Source: Pseudomonas graminis (GTDB lineage Bacteria > Pseudomonadota > Gammaproteobacteria > Pseudomonadales > Pseudomonadaceae). From it: 64,000 nt of DNA. Location: contig NZ_SOCR01000009.1 in assembly GCF_004364335.1 (NCBI RefSeq), positions 222,198 to 286,197 of the forward strand, written 5' to 3'. The translations under genes and the position numbers were made by a program. Of the stretch, positions 51,033 to 60,819 are shown in pieces. The stretch's first letter is position 1; every line of letters begins with the position of its first letter. The notes beneath the pieces were generated by a model, which did not search any database, was not told the DNA's origin, and saw nothing but the letters and a program-made list of their open reading frames with translations.

Positions 51033-54000
51033 TTATTCTGCCAGCCAGCCGTTGACCCAGTGCTGAAGGTTGTCGCCGCGCAGGACGTAGTCGCGCATGA
51101 CCACTTCTTTCAGCTCGTCGCCCATGCGGTAGCTGGCGTCCGGGTCGGCCAGGTGCATGCGGATCGCTTCCAGCCACTCGGCGGTGCTGTTGGTCATCAC
51201 GCGGGTGCACGGCAGGTAACCGTCGTAAGCCCGGGTGTCGGTGCAGATCACCGGATAGCCGCAGGCCCCGTATTCCAACAGGCGCAGGTTGCTTTTGCAG
51301 TCGTTGAAGATGTGGTGCTCAAGCGGTGCCAGCGCGAGGTCGAGGTTCAACGCCGCCAGCTTCGCCGGATAGGCCAGCAAGCCTACCGACGGATGAAACT
51401 CGTGCACATAGGGGCGCAGCGACTCGGGGCACATGCCGAAGAACACCCACTCGACCTGATCGGCCAGCTCGCGCACGACCTCGGCGATAATCTCCAGATC
51501 ACCGCCATGGCTGGTCCCGCCACCCCAACCGACCCGAGGTTTTTTCGAGGTGCGGCGCTGGCTGCGCAGGCCGGTCCAGAGCTGTGAAGCCAGCATGTTC
51601 GGAACAACGCGGATGTCGTGGTGCATTCCCGACAGCGCATCGGCCAGCGTCACGGTCGAGACCACCACCCGATCACACAGGCTGGTGCCCAGACGCACCA
51701 TCGCTTCCATGTTCGACGGCATGCTGCGCAGATGGCCGTTCTTTTTCGGCACGCTGATCACGTAGTCGTCCAGCTCGTAAATGCGCCGGGCGTTGGAGTA
51801 CGCCTTGAGGCTGGCGACCTGATCGATGGAATTCTGACTGTAGCGGCACTGCACGATGATCACGTCCGGCGACTGACGCTCCAGGTCGATGATCGACGGC
51901 AGGTCATAGCTCATCCGCCCTTCGATGCGGCCGTCGGCTTCCAGCTCCAGAAACGGTTGGGACACGCGGTAGTGACCCACCGCCGTGCTGTTGACCGGGA
52001 TCGCCAGCACATTGGGCAAACGCCGCGATGAATAGGGGTTCCAGCCTTTTTTCAGGCCCGGTTCCAGGCTGTAGAACGAACCGGTCAGGCGCAGGTTGGG
52101 GTTGTAGGCCGGGTCACGGGCGAGGATCGGCAGCCAGCGTTTGTAGAAGGCGTGTTGATCGTCGACCTGGGATTGTTTATCGCGCACCTGTTCCGCCGGT
52201 GTCGAGGCACCGATCGCCAGCACGGCACGCGGTGCCCAGACCACCAAATGGCCGGACTCCCGCACGCGCAGGCAAAAATCCACTTCGCTCAGGCTGCCGC
52301 TGAACTCGGTGCTGTTCAGGCCGCCGAGCTGCTCGAACAAGGCGCGGCGCACCAGCAGGCAATGGCCGCCCACCGCGCTCAGGTCCTGGGCCGCCTGCAA
52401 TCTCAGCAGATGACCGGGCGCGTGCAGTGGCTCGCCAAAAAACGCAGGGCCGGCCGCGCCGTGGTAACCCAGAATCAGACCGGCCTGGAGAATGTGGCCT
52501 TCCGGGGTAAACAGCTTGGCGCCGACCACGCCCACTTCCTCACGCCGGCCATGATTGACCAGCTCGCCCAGCCACGCGGAGTCAGCGATGACCGCATAGA
52601 CACTGAGCATCAGCAAGTGCTCGCCGCGGGCATGGTCGGCGGCGAAGTTGCGCACATCGGCGCCGTTGCCCTGCCCTTCGTAATGCAGCACGCGCAGCGT
52701 GTCGCCGCCGATCTGCTGCATGTCCGCCAGCCAGGACCTGGCCTCCGGATTTTGGCTGGCGCAGTCGACAATCAGCACTTCGAAGTGACCGTAAGTGGTC
52801 TTCGACAACAGCGACTCAACGCAGCGCTGTAACGCCGCCAGCTGGTCCTGATGGACGATGATGATCGACACCAGCGGACGCGCGTCGCTCAAATAATCAA
52901 TGTGATTGACCCACTGCCCTTCCACTTCGCGCAGCTGATGGGCGATGCCCATGCGTTGCAGATGCGCGCCGAGCACCGGGGCGTTTTGCGCCATGAGCTC
53001 ATCCTGCGCCAGCCACGCCTGAAACGAAAACTGCGACTCGACGAGGATTTCCGAAACGTGCTCAACCACCACGCCGTGGGTTTCGGTCAGGCGCCAGATG
53101 GCGTCGTGGGGCGCGAGTTCGCCGTACCCGGAATCGAAACCGCCAACCCTGACCAGCGCGTCGATCTGAAACGCCAGCACCCGGCCGACGTAGGGATAAC
53201 TGCGCAGCAGGTCGAGGTTGAAGTCAGGGCGAAACACCGGCTCGGCCGATTCGCCTTCATGCAATGCGCCTTCGTCGCCGTACAGGCACAGCACGTCCGG
53301 CGAATGGGCAACGCGTTCGGCGAGGATCAGCAACGCACAATCGGTCAGCCGATCCCCCGCCCGCAGCAGGTAACACCAGTCGCCGCGCTCGAGCTGGGGC
53401 AGCAGATCATTGAGTTGCGCCAGCCAGTCGGGCTGCAGCGGCAAAGTGAACACGCGGCCATCCAGCACGGGCGCTTCACAGGCGCTGGACAGCACCAGGG
53501 TCAGTTCGGCGGCATACAACTGCGCGTCAAGACTGGCCAGGGTCAGGGCCACACCGGCGGCGCTGGCATGCTCGTCGAGCACCACTGCGACCATCTTCGG
53601 CTGCAACGGCCAGGTCGCGACGTTATCGGCAACCCGCAGGCGATCTGCGCCAAACAGGGTGCGGAAACTCAACCACTGCTGGTACAGCTCGGCAAAACTT
53701 TCGCTGTCGGTGCCGACTCGCCACGGCAATGACGCTTGACGATCACCGAGCATGCGGCTGAGGGGCAGCTCTTGCCAGACACGGGGCTGCTCCAGCGCCT
53801 CGGTCAGCGGCACAAAGCGCACCCAGCCATATTCGGGAGCGTTTTCGCCGGTCCGCGCCTTGAGCATCTTGCCCAGCCACTGACGCTCGTCGGTGATCAG
53901 GTCCTTGACCCACTGCTGGCGGCTCAAACGGTCAGGGTGCAGGCGCTCGGCGCTGAGTACGTCGTTGAGCATGACCATGTTGCCGCGCTTGAGCAGGCAC

Positions 54001-54608
54001 ACGTAGAGCACGAAATCCACCAGCGCGGTGAAGCCCTCGCCGACTTCCCTGAGCGCCGGCAAAATCACCTGCACGTCGCTGCGGCGCATCAATGAGCTGC
54101 TGAATCCGCCGAGAAAGTTGGTCGGCGAAATATCAAATACGGAAAGCAGATCCGCCCCGTAGAACACCGAACTGGACTCGGCCAGCGGGGCATTCTCGAT
54201 GCGCACCGGCAACTGAATGTCCTGGGGATCGCAGAAGTAACGCTGGGCCAGCACCAGGCTGACGTCGTCATGCTCCACCAGAATGCTGGCCTGACGCGCG
54301 ACGGCCGCGGGAAACAGCCGGTCGTCATCGCAGAAAAACTTGATGAATTCGCCCCGCGCTTCGTGCAGACACACCAGCAGGTTGCCGACGAAACCCTGAC
54401 GCTTGGGGTTGCGCACGTAACGCAGCTTGACCGGGCTTGAGTCGAGGTGCTGTTCAACGAAGCGCTGGATCTCGTCGGTCTGGCTATCGTCGCAGACCAC
54501 CACTTCAAAGGGCCGATAGGTCTGGGCCAAGGCATCCAGCAGGGCTCGCTGAAAAAAGCGCGGGTTGTAGGCGGGAATGACGAGGCTGACGAGGGGAACT
54601 GAATTCAC
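51033..54608 (-). CDS. Giant multidomain flagellin glycosyltransferase (Fgt1-like)
   Basis: 1191-aa protein with at least three transferase domains. There is an N-terminal GT2 (VSLVIPAYNPRFFQRALLDAL, VVVCDDSQTDE, FFCDDD; about 5-230), a central GT2 (about 575-800; VSIIIVHQDQLAALQRCVES, VGVVGAKLFTPEGHI), and a C-terminal GT-B domain (about 900-1180) with GWGGGTSHGG and LRLLEYGACGYPVICTD. Size, domain order and location next to flgL match Fgt1 of P. syringae, which is needed for flagellin glycosylation. Cytoplasmic, no signal peptide. The central part is paralogous to the C-terminal part of the next gene. Confidence 0.9.
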   Translation of the reverse strand: MNSVPLVSLVIPAYNPRFFQRALLDALAQTYRPFEVVVCDDSQTDEIQRFVEQHLDSSPVKLRYVRNPKRQGFVGNLLVCLHEARGEFIKFFCDDDRLFPAAVARQASILVEHDDVSLVLAQRYFCDPQDIQLPVRIENAPLAESSSVFYGADLLSVFDISPTNFLGGFSSSLMRRSDVQVILPALREVGEGFTALVDFVLYVCLLKRGNMVMLNDVLSAERLHPDRLSRQQWVKDLITDERQWLGKMLKARTGENAPEYGWVRFVPLTEALEQPRVWQELPLSRMLGDRQASLPWRVGTDSESFAELYQQWLSFRTLFGADRLRVADNVATWPLQPKMVAVVLDEHASAAGVALTLASLDAQLYAAELTLVLSSACEAPVLDGRVFTLPLQPDWLAQLNDLLPQLERGDWCYLLRAGDRLTDCALLILAERVAHSPDVLCLYGDEGALHEGESAEPVFRPDFNLDLLRSYPYVGRVLAFQIDALVRVGGFDSGYGELAPHDAIWRLTETHGVVVEHVSEILVESQFSFQAWLAQDELMAQNAPVLGAHLQRMGIAHQLREVEGQWVNHIDYLSDARPLVSIIIVHQDQLAALQRCVESLLSKTTYGHFEVLIVDCASQNPEARSWLADMQQIGGDTLRVLHYEGQGNGADVRNFAADHARGEHLLMLSVYAVIADSAWLGELVNHGRREEVGVVGAKLFTPEGHILQAGLILGYHGAAGPAFFGEPLHAPGHLLRLQAAQDLSAVGGHCLLVRRALFEQLGGLNSTEFSGSLSEVDFCLRVRESGHLVVWAPRAVLAIGASTPAEQVRDKQSQVDDQHAFYKRWLPILARDPAYNPNLRLTGSFYSLEPGLKKGWNPYSSRRLPNVLAIPVNSTAVGHYRVSQPFLELEADGRIEGRMSYDLPSIIDLERQSPDVIIVQCRYSQNSIDQVASLKAYSNARRIYELDDYVISVPKKNGHLRSMPSNMEAMVRLGTSLCDRVVVSTVTLADALSGMHHDIRVVPNMLASQLWTGLRSQRRTSKKPRVGWGGGTSHGGDLEIIAEVVRELADQVEWVFFGMCPESLRPYVHEFHPSVGLLAYPAKLAALNLDLALAPLEHHIFNDCKSNLRLLEYGACGYPVICTDTRAYDGYLPCTRVMTNSTAEWLEAIRMHLADPDASYRMGDELKEVVMRDYVLRGDNLQHWVNGWLAE

Positions 54609-54729
54609 GGGCGGGACTCACGAGCGGCGCCGTTCCCCGGGGAAAGGATCGGCATTAACCGCTGACAATACGGTTGACGCTCAACGGTGGCGACCCCTGT
54701 TGATCAGGTGCCGCCCGCCGCTGGGCCGA

Positions 54730-56319
54730 TTACAACTTGCTGAACAGGTTCAGCGCAGACAGCTGGGTAAACACCAGCTGCGACGCCTGTAACATGGTTT
54801 TCTGCAGGGTCAGACGGGCGATGGCATCGACCGGGTCGGACGCGGTGATCGTGCCCGATTCGGTGGTGCCGTTGTCGATCATGGTCTGGTTGGTCACGCC
54901 CTGTTCGGTCGCCGTTTTGGCCCGGGCACCGCCTTCGCTGGTGGCATTGATGATCTGCTCGGCCGCACTTTTCAGGTTACCGATGGTGGACGTCATGGTC
55001 GCCTGCAGTTTCTGCTGGGCAATCGGATCGCCATCGACCTTGCCGTTGAGCGCCGTGATGACCTTGGACAAGGTGTTCAGCACGTTCTGGCTTTGTTGGG
55101 TCGAGGACTGCGCGGTGAACTGGTCACCCGCAGCCAGCGCCGGCGGCGTGCCGCTGAAGGTGAAGGTCACGCCGGAGGCCGTTGCCGTGTTGCCGCTCAG
55201 CGTGCCGGTGGACACCGCTTTGCTGGTCGCCGGGTCATAGGGCGCCGCGTACAGACTGAAGTTGGTGGCATCCGTGAAGCGCACGACAGCGCCGCCCGAC
55301 GGGAAGGTTTTGTCGAACGCGGCCTGGTCGGTCACCACGGAGCTGGTGATCACATCGGTCGAGGTGTTGGCCGGCAGCCGCGAGGTGCTCACGGTGCTGG
55401 GGGAGACGCCGAGCTCGAAGGTGTGACCCTTCACGGCTGCGTCTGCAGCCGTGGAGTCTGCGTACTGATCCTTGGTCAGGTTGATGTTCAGGTTCAGTTC
55501 CAGACCCCGGAAGGTGATGGGCTGGTTGGCCGAACTGGTGGACGCAAACTTGCCGGTAGACGTCGCCTCGCCCGTCACATCCTGGTTGTTCTTGTCGAGG
55601 ATCGTGTACGCCGTGCTGCTGGTGAAAGAGATCTTGTACGGCTGGCCGGCGGTGAAACTGGTGTCGTAGGTGGCGGCATTGCTGACGCTGCCGCCGGACA
55701 ACGAGATCACGCCGTCATCAGCGCCTGCGACCAGGGTCGTCGAGGTGCGCGTGGTGTTGGTCGCTTGTTCGAATGCATCCCAGCCGGTGGTGTTGCTGGC
55801 CATGGAAATGCCGCTGCCAACAGCCAGCAGATTGCGCGTCTGGTCGCCCTGATAGCTGTAGGTACCGTCGGAACTCACGGAATATGGCGCGGTGGTGCCC
55901 TTGGACCCGGAGAACAGATAGCTGCCGTCGGCATCCTGACTGTTCATCAGGCCGAGAATCTGCCCCTGCAACTCCTTGAGCTCGGAGGCGTTGGCCTGGC
56001 GATCCTTGTCGGTGAACGAGGTGTTCGCCGCCCCCAGTACCAGCTCCTGTGCGCGCTGAATCGCCGAGGTGATCGACGTCAAGGCCGTCTCGGTCTGCAC
56101 AACGGTGGTATTGATCGTATCGATGTTGGATTTGTACTGATTGAGCATCGTGCCCTGCTGCTGCAACTGCAGCACACGGCCCGCGCCGACCGGATCATCA
56201 CCGGCGGTGTTGAGCTTGACCTGGCTGGCCACTTCGTCACCGGTTTTGGTGACGTTGGCGTAACTGCGCGAGTAGTTCGAGGCGCTGGTTTCGTAAAACT
56301 GGGTCGTTGAGATACGCAT
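54730..56319 (-). CDS. flgL: Flagellar hook-associated protein 3 FlgL
   Basis: Second junction protein between hook and filament. 529 aa: flagellin-like N-terminal helix (MRISTTQFYETSASNYSRSY, DDPVGAGRVLQLQQQ) and C-terminal helix (DAIARLTLQKTMLQASQLVFTQLSALNLFSKL) around a long variable Thr/Ser-rich centre. Longer than enteric FlgL (about 317 aa), as usual in this lineage. Last gene of flgFGHIJKL. Confidence 0.97.
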   Translation of the reverse strand: MRISTTQFYETSASNYSRSYANVTKTGDEVASQVKLNTAGDDPVGAGRVLQLQQQGTMLNQYKSNIDTINTTVVQTETALTSITSAIQRAQELVLGAANTSFTDKDRQANASELKELQGQILGLMNSQDADGSYLFSGSKGTTAPYSVSSDGTYSYQGDQTRNLLAVGSGISMASNTTGWDAFEQATNTTRTSTTLVAGADDGVISLSGGSVSNAATYDTSFTAGQPYKISFTSSTAYTILDKNNQDVTGEATSTGKFASTSSANQPITFRGLELNLNINLTKDQYADSTAADAAVKGHTFELGVSPSTVSTSRLPANTSTDVITSSVVTDQAAFDKTFPSGGAVVRFTDATNFSLYAAPYDPATSKAVSTGTLSGNTATASGVTFTFSGTPPALAAGDQFTAQSSTQQSQNVLNTLSKVITALNGKVDGDPIAQQKLQATMTSTIGNLKSAAEQIINATSEGGARAKTATEQGVTNQTMIDNGTTESGTITASDPVDAIARLTLQKTMLQASQLVFTQLSALNLFSKL

Positions 56320-56332
56320 GGATTACGATTCC

Positions 56333-58375
56333 TTAAAGACTGTTGATCAGCGTGCTGAAAATGGCTTGAGCGGCTTTGATGATCTGCGACGACGCGGTGT
56401 AGTACTGCTGATACTTGACCAGGTTGGCGGCTTCTTCGTCCAGCGACACACCGGAAACGCTGTCGCGTGCGCTCTTGGCCTGGGTCAGCACGGCAGTGGT
56501 CGCCGTGGTGTCATTCTTGGCCTGGGCCGCCTTGCTGCCCACCGTGGTGATCATGTTGGCGTTGGCACCGCTCAGGCTCATGCCCGTGCCGTTGCCGGCG
56601 GCGCTGTCCAGGGTCTGTTTGGTCTGCAGGGTACCGACCGAGGTCGCGTTGCGGTTGTCCGAAGAGCCGGCGCCGGTCATGGCGATGCTGTAGGTGTCGC
56701 CGCTGTTGGCCTTTCCGGCGAGGGTCATGCCGAACTTGAACGACTGCGCAGCACCCGAAGAGTCGGTGTAACCCACTTCCAGACTGATGTCGTTGGACTG
56801 GCCCTGCACCACCGAGCCGGTGATCGCATTCCCGGATTTGTCTTTGACCGCCGCGCCCTGCGCATCGACCAGCGAATAGGCTTGAGCACCATTGGTGACA
56901 TCGCCCATGAGCAAACGCATCGGCGTCGAGGCGGTGAGCGCGTTACGCAGATCGGCCGTCGCGGTCGGGTTATAGATGTCGGCCTGGGTCGACAACACGG
57001 GCTGGGTGAACGTCCCCGAGCCTTTACTCACGAGAGCGCTACCGGTCAGCGGACTGGCCGAGGCGATGTCTTTCGGGTCGGTCATCACGACCTTGATGCC
57101 GTCGGCACCGGTCTTGGTCGGGCTGATCTTGAAGCTGTCACCCTCGGTAGAGGTGCCGTTGAATTTCAGCGAGAACCCGTCGATGACCGGCGCGGTGGTG
57201 GCGCTGGTGTTGTACGAACCCATGTCCTTGCCGTCCGGCAGACGCTTGACGCTGTACTGACCGCTGGCATCGGTGAAGGTCACCTGATAGTCGTTGGTCT
57301 GCAGCGCGCCGCTGTTGGCAATGGACACCGCGAAGTTGCCCGAAGACTGATCGTTGGTCGTGTTGGCAAGGCTGCGCTGGCTGGTCAGGCTGGGGTCATT
57401 GACGCTGGCGAACAGGTTAATGCCGAAGTCGCCGTTGGCGTCCACGCCCTGGTTGAGCTGGGTGTTGATCTGATCGGAAGCGACCACCGCCAGACGGCCC
57501 AGTTCGCTGGCGGCTGGCTGCAGCACGTCGCTGCGATAACGCAGCAGCCCGCCCAGCGAGCCGCCGGTCACCACGCTTGAAACGTCGACGACGCTATTCT
57601 GATATTTCAGTTTCAGCGCATACACGCTGGGGTCGCTGTCACTGGGCGCTGCGCTCAGTGTGTTGGCGGTGGTGCCGGTGACCAGCGGCTGGCCGGTGCC
57701 GATATAAACGTCATAGCTGCCGTTGGTTTCAACGACCTTGGCGCCGACCAGTTCGTTGAGCTGGCGTACCGCCTCGGTGCGCGAATCAAGCAGCGTATTG
57801 GGCTGACCGCCGGAAGACTGCGCCTCGGTGATCTGCTTGTTAAGGGTGGCAATGGACGATGCCAGGGCGTTCACTTGCCCTGTTGCCGTGGTCAGCTGGG
57901 TATTGATGCTGGCGTTCTGGTCCTTCATCTGCGCCGAGATGGTGTTGAACTGACCGGCCAGCGCCGATGCACTGGTCAGAAACGTCGTACGGGCAGCTGT
58001 GTCAGTCGGCTTGGAGGCCAGGGCGCTCAGGTCGGTGAAAAACTTCGCCAGCACGGTGCTGACGCCGGTGGAGCTGTCCGACAGGATCGAGTCGAGCTTG
58101 CTGGCCTGGCCCAGGTACGCGGTGGCGTCGGCGTTGAGCGATGTGCTGGTCTGCAATTGGTTATCGAGGTAGCCGTTGTAGATGCGGCGCACGTCGGACA
58201 ACGTCGTACCGGTGCCGATGAAACCGACACCGATATTCTGCTGAGCCCCGGCGGTGGTCATCACTTGCTGACGCGAGTAGCCCTGCGTGTCGACGTTGGC
58301 AGTGTTGTTGCCGATCGTCGTCAATGCTGCGCTGCTGGCGGTGAGTCCCGAAAGCCCGATTGAGATCAGTGACAT
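56333..58375 (-). CDS. flgK: Flagellar hook-associated protein 1 FlgK
   Basis: First junction protein between hook and filament. 680 aa: rod/hook-type N-terminus (ISIGLSGLTASSAALTTIGNNTANVDTQGYSRQ), large variable central region, and the C-terminal SGVSLDEEAANLVKYQQYYTASSQIIKAAQAIFSTL typical of FlgK. Gap to flgL is 13 bp. Confidence 0.98.
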   Translation of the reverse strand: MSLISIGLSGLTASSAALTTIGNNTANVDTQGYSRQQVMTTAGAQQNIGVGFIGTGTTLSDVRRIYNGYLDNQLQTSTSLNADATAYLGQASKLDSILSDSSTGVSTVLAKFFTDLSALASKPTDTAARTTFLTSASALAGQFNTISAQMKDQNASINTQLTTATGQVNALASSIATLNKQITEAQSSGGQPNTLLDSRTEAVRQLNELVGAKVVETNGSYDVYIGTGQPLVTGTTANTLSAAPSDSDPSVYALKLKYQNSVVDVSSVVTGGSLGGLLRYRSDVLQPAASELGRLAVVASDQINTQLNQGVDANGDFGINLFASVNDPSLTSQRSLANTTNDQSSGNFAVSIANSGALQTNDYQVTFTDASGQYSVKRLPDGKDMGSYNTSATTAPVIDGFSLKFNGTSTEGDSFKISPTKTGADGIKVVMTDPKDIASASPLTGSALVSKGSGTFTQPVLSTQADIYNPTATADLRNALTASTPMRLLMGDVTNGAQAYSLVDAQGAAVKDKSGNAITGSVVQGQSNDISLEVGYTDSSGAAQSFKFGMTLAGKANSGDTYSIAMTGAGSSDNRNATSVGTLQTKQTLDSAAGNGTGMSLSGANANMITTVGSKAAQAKNDTTATTAVLTQAKSARDSVSGVSLDEEAANLVKYQQYYTASSQIIKAAQAIFSTLINSL

Positions 58376-58385
58376 GGTTCAAACC

Positions 58386-59684
58386 TTATAAAGTCGTGGA
58401 AGAGCCCGAGGCGGATGCGTAGGTCTGGTAACTCTTCATCTGTTTCGCTATCTGAGAAATCTTGCTGGCATAGGACGGGTCGGTTGCGTAGCCGGCCTTC
58501 TGCAGCTCTTTCACAAACTGTTCCGGGTTATCGGCGGATTTCAGGGTTTCTTGATAGCGATTGTTGTTCTGCAGGAAGCTCACCAAGTCGTGGAAGCTGC
58601 TGGCGTACGAGTCGTAGGCGCGGAAGTCCGCGGTCTCCTTGACCATCTTGCCGTCGCGGAACTCGCTGGTGATGGCGCGGGCTTCCGGCCCTTTCCAGCC
58701 GCCCTGGGCCTTGATGCCGAACAGGTTGTGGCTGCTGCCGCCATCGGACTGACGCATGATCGATTTGCCCCAGCCGGTTTCCAGCGCAGCCTGGGCCACC
58801 AGCACGCTCGGATCGACGCCGATACGGGCGGCAGCGTCCTTGGCCAGGGGCATCATCGTGGCGACGAAATCATCACGGTTGGCGAAGGCGCTCTTGCCCG
58901 GCGCCAGCGGCGTCTGCACGCGGCTGCGCACATAAGCGTCGGCGTCAGCGGCGTACTGCGGCCCGACAGTCCAGTCGCCATTGTTCTGAGAACCTGCGCT
59001 CTTCGCGGCGGCCACGGCATTGGAAACGGCAATGCGGTTCTTCAGTGTGGTGGCGCCGGCGCTCGCGTCCTGGCCTGCAGCAGGGGTTGTGGCAGTGGTC
59101 GGCACGATGCCGGCCAGGATGCGGTCGCTGAGTTTGCTCGGCAGCGACAGGCGACGGGAATTCAGCGCGGCGACGTCGTTGTGCACGGTGCCATCGGCTG
59201 CGGCGGGCGCGGCGACCGAACGGGTGGCCCACAGCGGACGCTGAGCGATGCGCGTGGCCAGGCCGGTCTGCGCAGGCGCATCGGCTTTGCCGTCGACCTT
59301 CGCTTCCGTTTTGCCGCCGGACACAAGCCCGGTGCTGGCCGGTGCAACTTCAGTGCCCTTGTTTTTCGACAGCTGACGCATGAGCACGTCCTGCAGACCA
59401 ATACCGCCGCCTTCGCGAGACATGCTCACCGACAGCTGCTGGTCATACATGTCCTGATACTGCCGCGTCGCCGCGGTGTTCATCGGGTTGTCCTTGGCCA
59501 GCACTTCGTTGGCCGAACGCATGGCCTTGAGCATCTGACTGACGAACAGCGACTCGAATTCCTGCGCGACTTTCTTGAGGTTGCCCTCGCTGTCGCGATC
59601 ACCGGTTTTCATGGCCGTCAGACGATTGAGGTCGGTGTACGCACCTGAATCACCTGACGAAACGCCGCCGCTTGGAATGCTCAT
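58386..59684 (-). CDS. flgJ: Rod assembly protein / peptidoglycan hydrolase FlgJ
   Basis: Bifunctional rod cap and muramidase that opens the wall for the rod. 432 aa: rod-capping domain (about 35-110; VAQEFESLFVSQMLKAMRSAN), a variable Ala/Lys-rich linker (110-265), and a glucosaminidase domain (about 280-425) with catalytic Glu302 in QAALETGWGKS. Longer than enteric FlgJ (313 aa) because of the linker. Confidence 0.97.
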   Translation of the reverse strand: MSIPSGGVSSGDSGAYTDLNRLTAMKTGDRDSEGNLKKVAQEFESLFVSQMLKAMRSANEVLAKDNPMNTAATRQYQDMYDQQLSVSMSREGGGIGLQDVLMRQLSKNKGTEVAPASTGLVSGGKTEAKVDGKADAPAQTGLATRIAQRPLWATRSVAAPAAADGTVHNDVAALNSRRLSLPSKLSDRILAGIVPTTATTPAAGQDASAGATTLKNRIAVSNAVAAAKSAGSQNNGDWTVGPQYAADADAYVRSRVQTPLAPGKSAFANRDDFVATMMPLAKDAAARIGVDPSVLVAQAALETGWGKSIMRQSDGGSSHNLFGIKAQGGWKGPEARAITSEFRDGKMVKETADFRAYDSYASSFHDLVSFLQNNNRYQETLKSADNPEQFVKELQKAGYATDPSYASKISQIAKQMKSYQTYASASGSSTTL

Positions 59685-59696
59685 TGAGTCTGCCTC

Positions 59697-60806
59697 TTAA
59701 ATCACGATCAAGTCGGCTTGCAACGCGCCAGCCTGTTTCAGTGCTTCGAGAATCGCCATCAAGTCGCCTGGGGCTGCACCCACCTGGTTAACCGCGCGGA
59801 CAATTTCATCCAGCGTGGTGCCCGGGCCGAACTTGAACATCGGGTGCATTTCCTGCTGGGCGTTGATCTTCGAACGCGGGACCACAGCGGTCTGGCCGTT
59901 GGAGAACGCACCCGGCTGGCTGACGATCGGGTCTTCGGTGATGGTCACCGTCAGGCTGCCGTGGGTAACGGCTGCCGGCGAGACCTTGACGTTCTGGCCG
60001 ATGACAATGGTGCCGGTCCGCGAGTTGATGATGACTTTGGCCGACGTCTGGCCTGGATCGATTTCCAGGTTTTCCAGCACCGACAGGTAATCAACACGCT
60101 GGTTGGGGTCCAGCGGCGCGGTGACCCGCACAGAGCCGCCGTCCAGCGCCTGAGCAACGCCAGGGCCGAGCATGTCGTTGATCTTGTCGACGATGCGCTT
60201 GGCGGTGGTGAAGTCGTTGCGATTGAGGTTCAGGGTCAGCGAGTTGCCCTGGTTGAAACCACTCGGCACGGCACGTTCAACCGATGCGCCGCCGGGGATA
60301 CGCCCGGAAGACGGAACGTTGACGGTGATCTTCGAACCGTCGCGGCCTTCGGCATCGAAGCCGCCGACCACCAGGTTGCCCTGGGCCACGGCATAGACGT
60401 TGCCGTCGATACCCTTCATGGGGGTCATCAACAGCGCGCCGCCGCGCAGGCTTTTCGAGTTACCGATGGACGACACGGTGATGTCGATCTGCTGACCCGG
60501 TTTGGCGAACGGCGGCAGGTCGGCGTACACGGCCACAGCCGCGACGTTTTTCAACTGCACGGTGCCGGAACCCGACGGGACCTTGATGCCGAACTGCGAG
60601 AGCATGTTGTTAAAGGTCTGCAGGGTGAACGGCGTCTGGGTGGTCTGGTCACCCGTGCCGTTGAGCCCCACCACCAGACCGTAACCGATCAACTGGTTGG
60701 TCCGTACGCCGGAAATGCTGGCGATGTCCTTCAGGCGCTCGGCGTGGGCGCCGAGTGCGGTGGTGAACAGCAGCGCTGCCGCTATCAGTTGCTTGAACGT
60801 GATCAT
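59697..60806 (-). CDS. flgI: Flagellar P-ring protein FlgI
   Basis: Periplasmic P-ring subunit. 369 aa from the ATG at 60806, with a Sec signal peptide (MITFKQLIAAALLFTTALGAHA, cleaved near residue 22) and the FlgI core (LKDIASISGVRTNQLIGYGLVVGLNGTGD; GIDGNVYAVAQGNLVVGG). A 39-codon extension overlapping flgH was rejected. Gap to flgJ is 12 bp. Confidence 0.98.
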   Translation of the reverse strand: MITFKQLIAAALLFTTALGAHAERLKDIASISGVRTNQLIGYGLVVGLNGTGDQTTQTPFTLQTFNNMLSQFGIKVPSGSGTVQLKNVAAVAVYADLPPFAKPGQQIDITVSSIGNSKSLRGGALLMTPMKGIDGNVYAVAQGNLVVGGFDAEGRDGSKITVNVPSSGRIPGGASVERAVPSGFNQGNSLTLNLNRNDFTTAKRIVDKINDMLGPGVAQALDGGSVRVTAPLDPNQRVDYLSVLENLEIDPGQTSAKVIINSRTGTIVIGQNVKVSPAAVTHGSLTVTITEDPIVSQPGAFSNGQTAVVPRSKINAQQEMHPMFKFGPGTTLDEIVRAVNQVGAAPGDLMAILEALKQAGALQADLIVI

Positions 60807-60819
60807 GGCTATCCCGCTA

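Noticed and set aside
54609..54729. FliA-type promoter before the Fgt1-like gene (GCCGATCC on the minus strand)
   Set aside because: The -10 resembles the consensus but no TAAA-like box lies 15 nt upstream.
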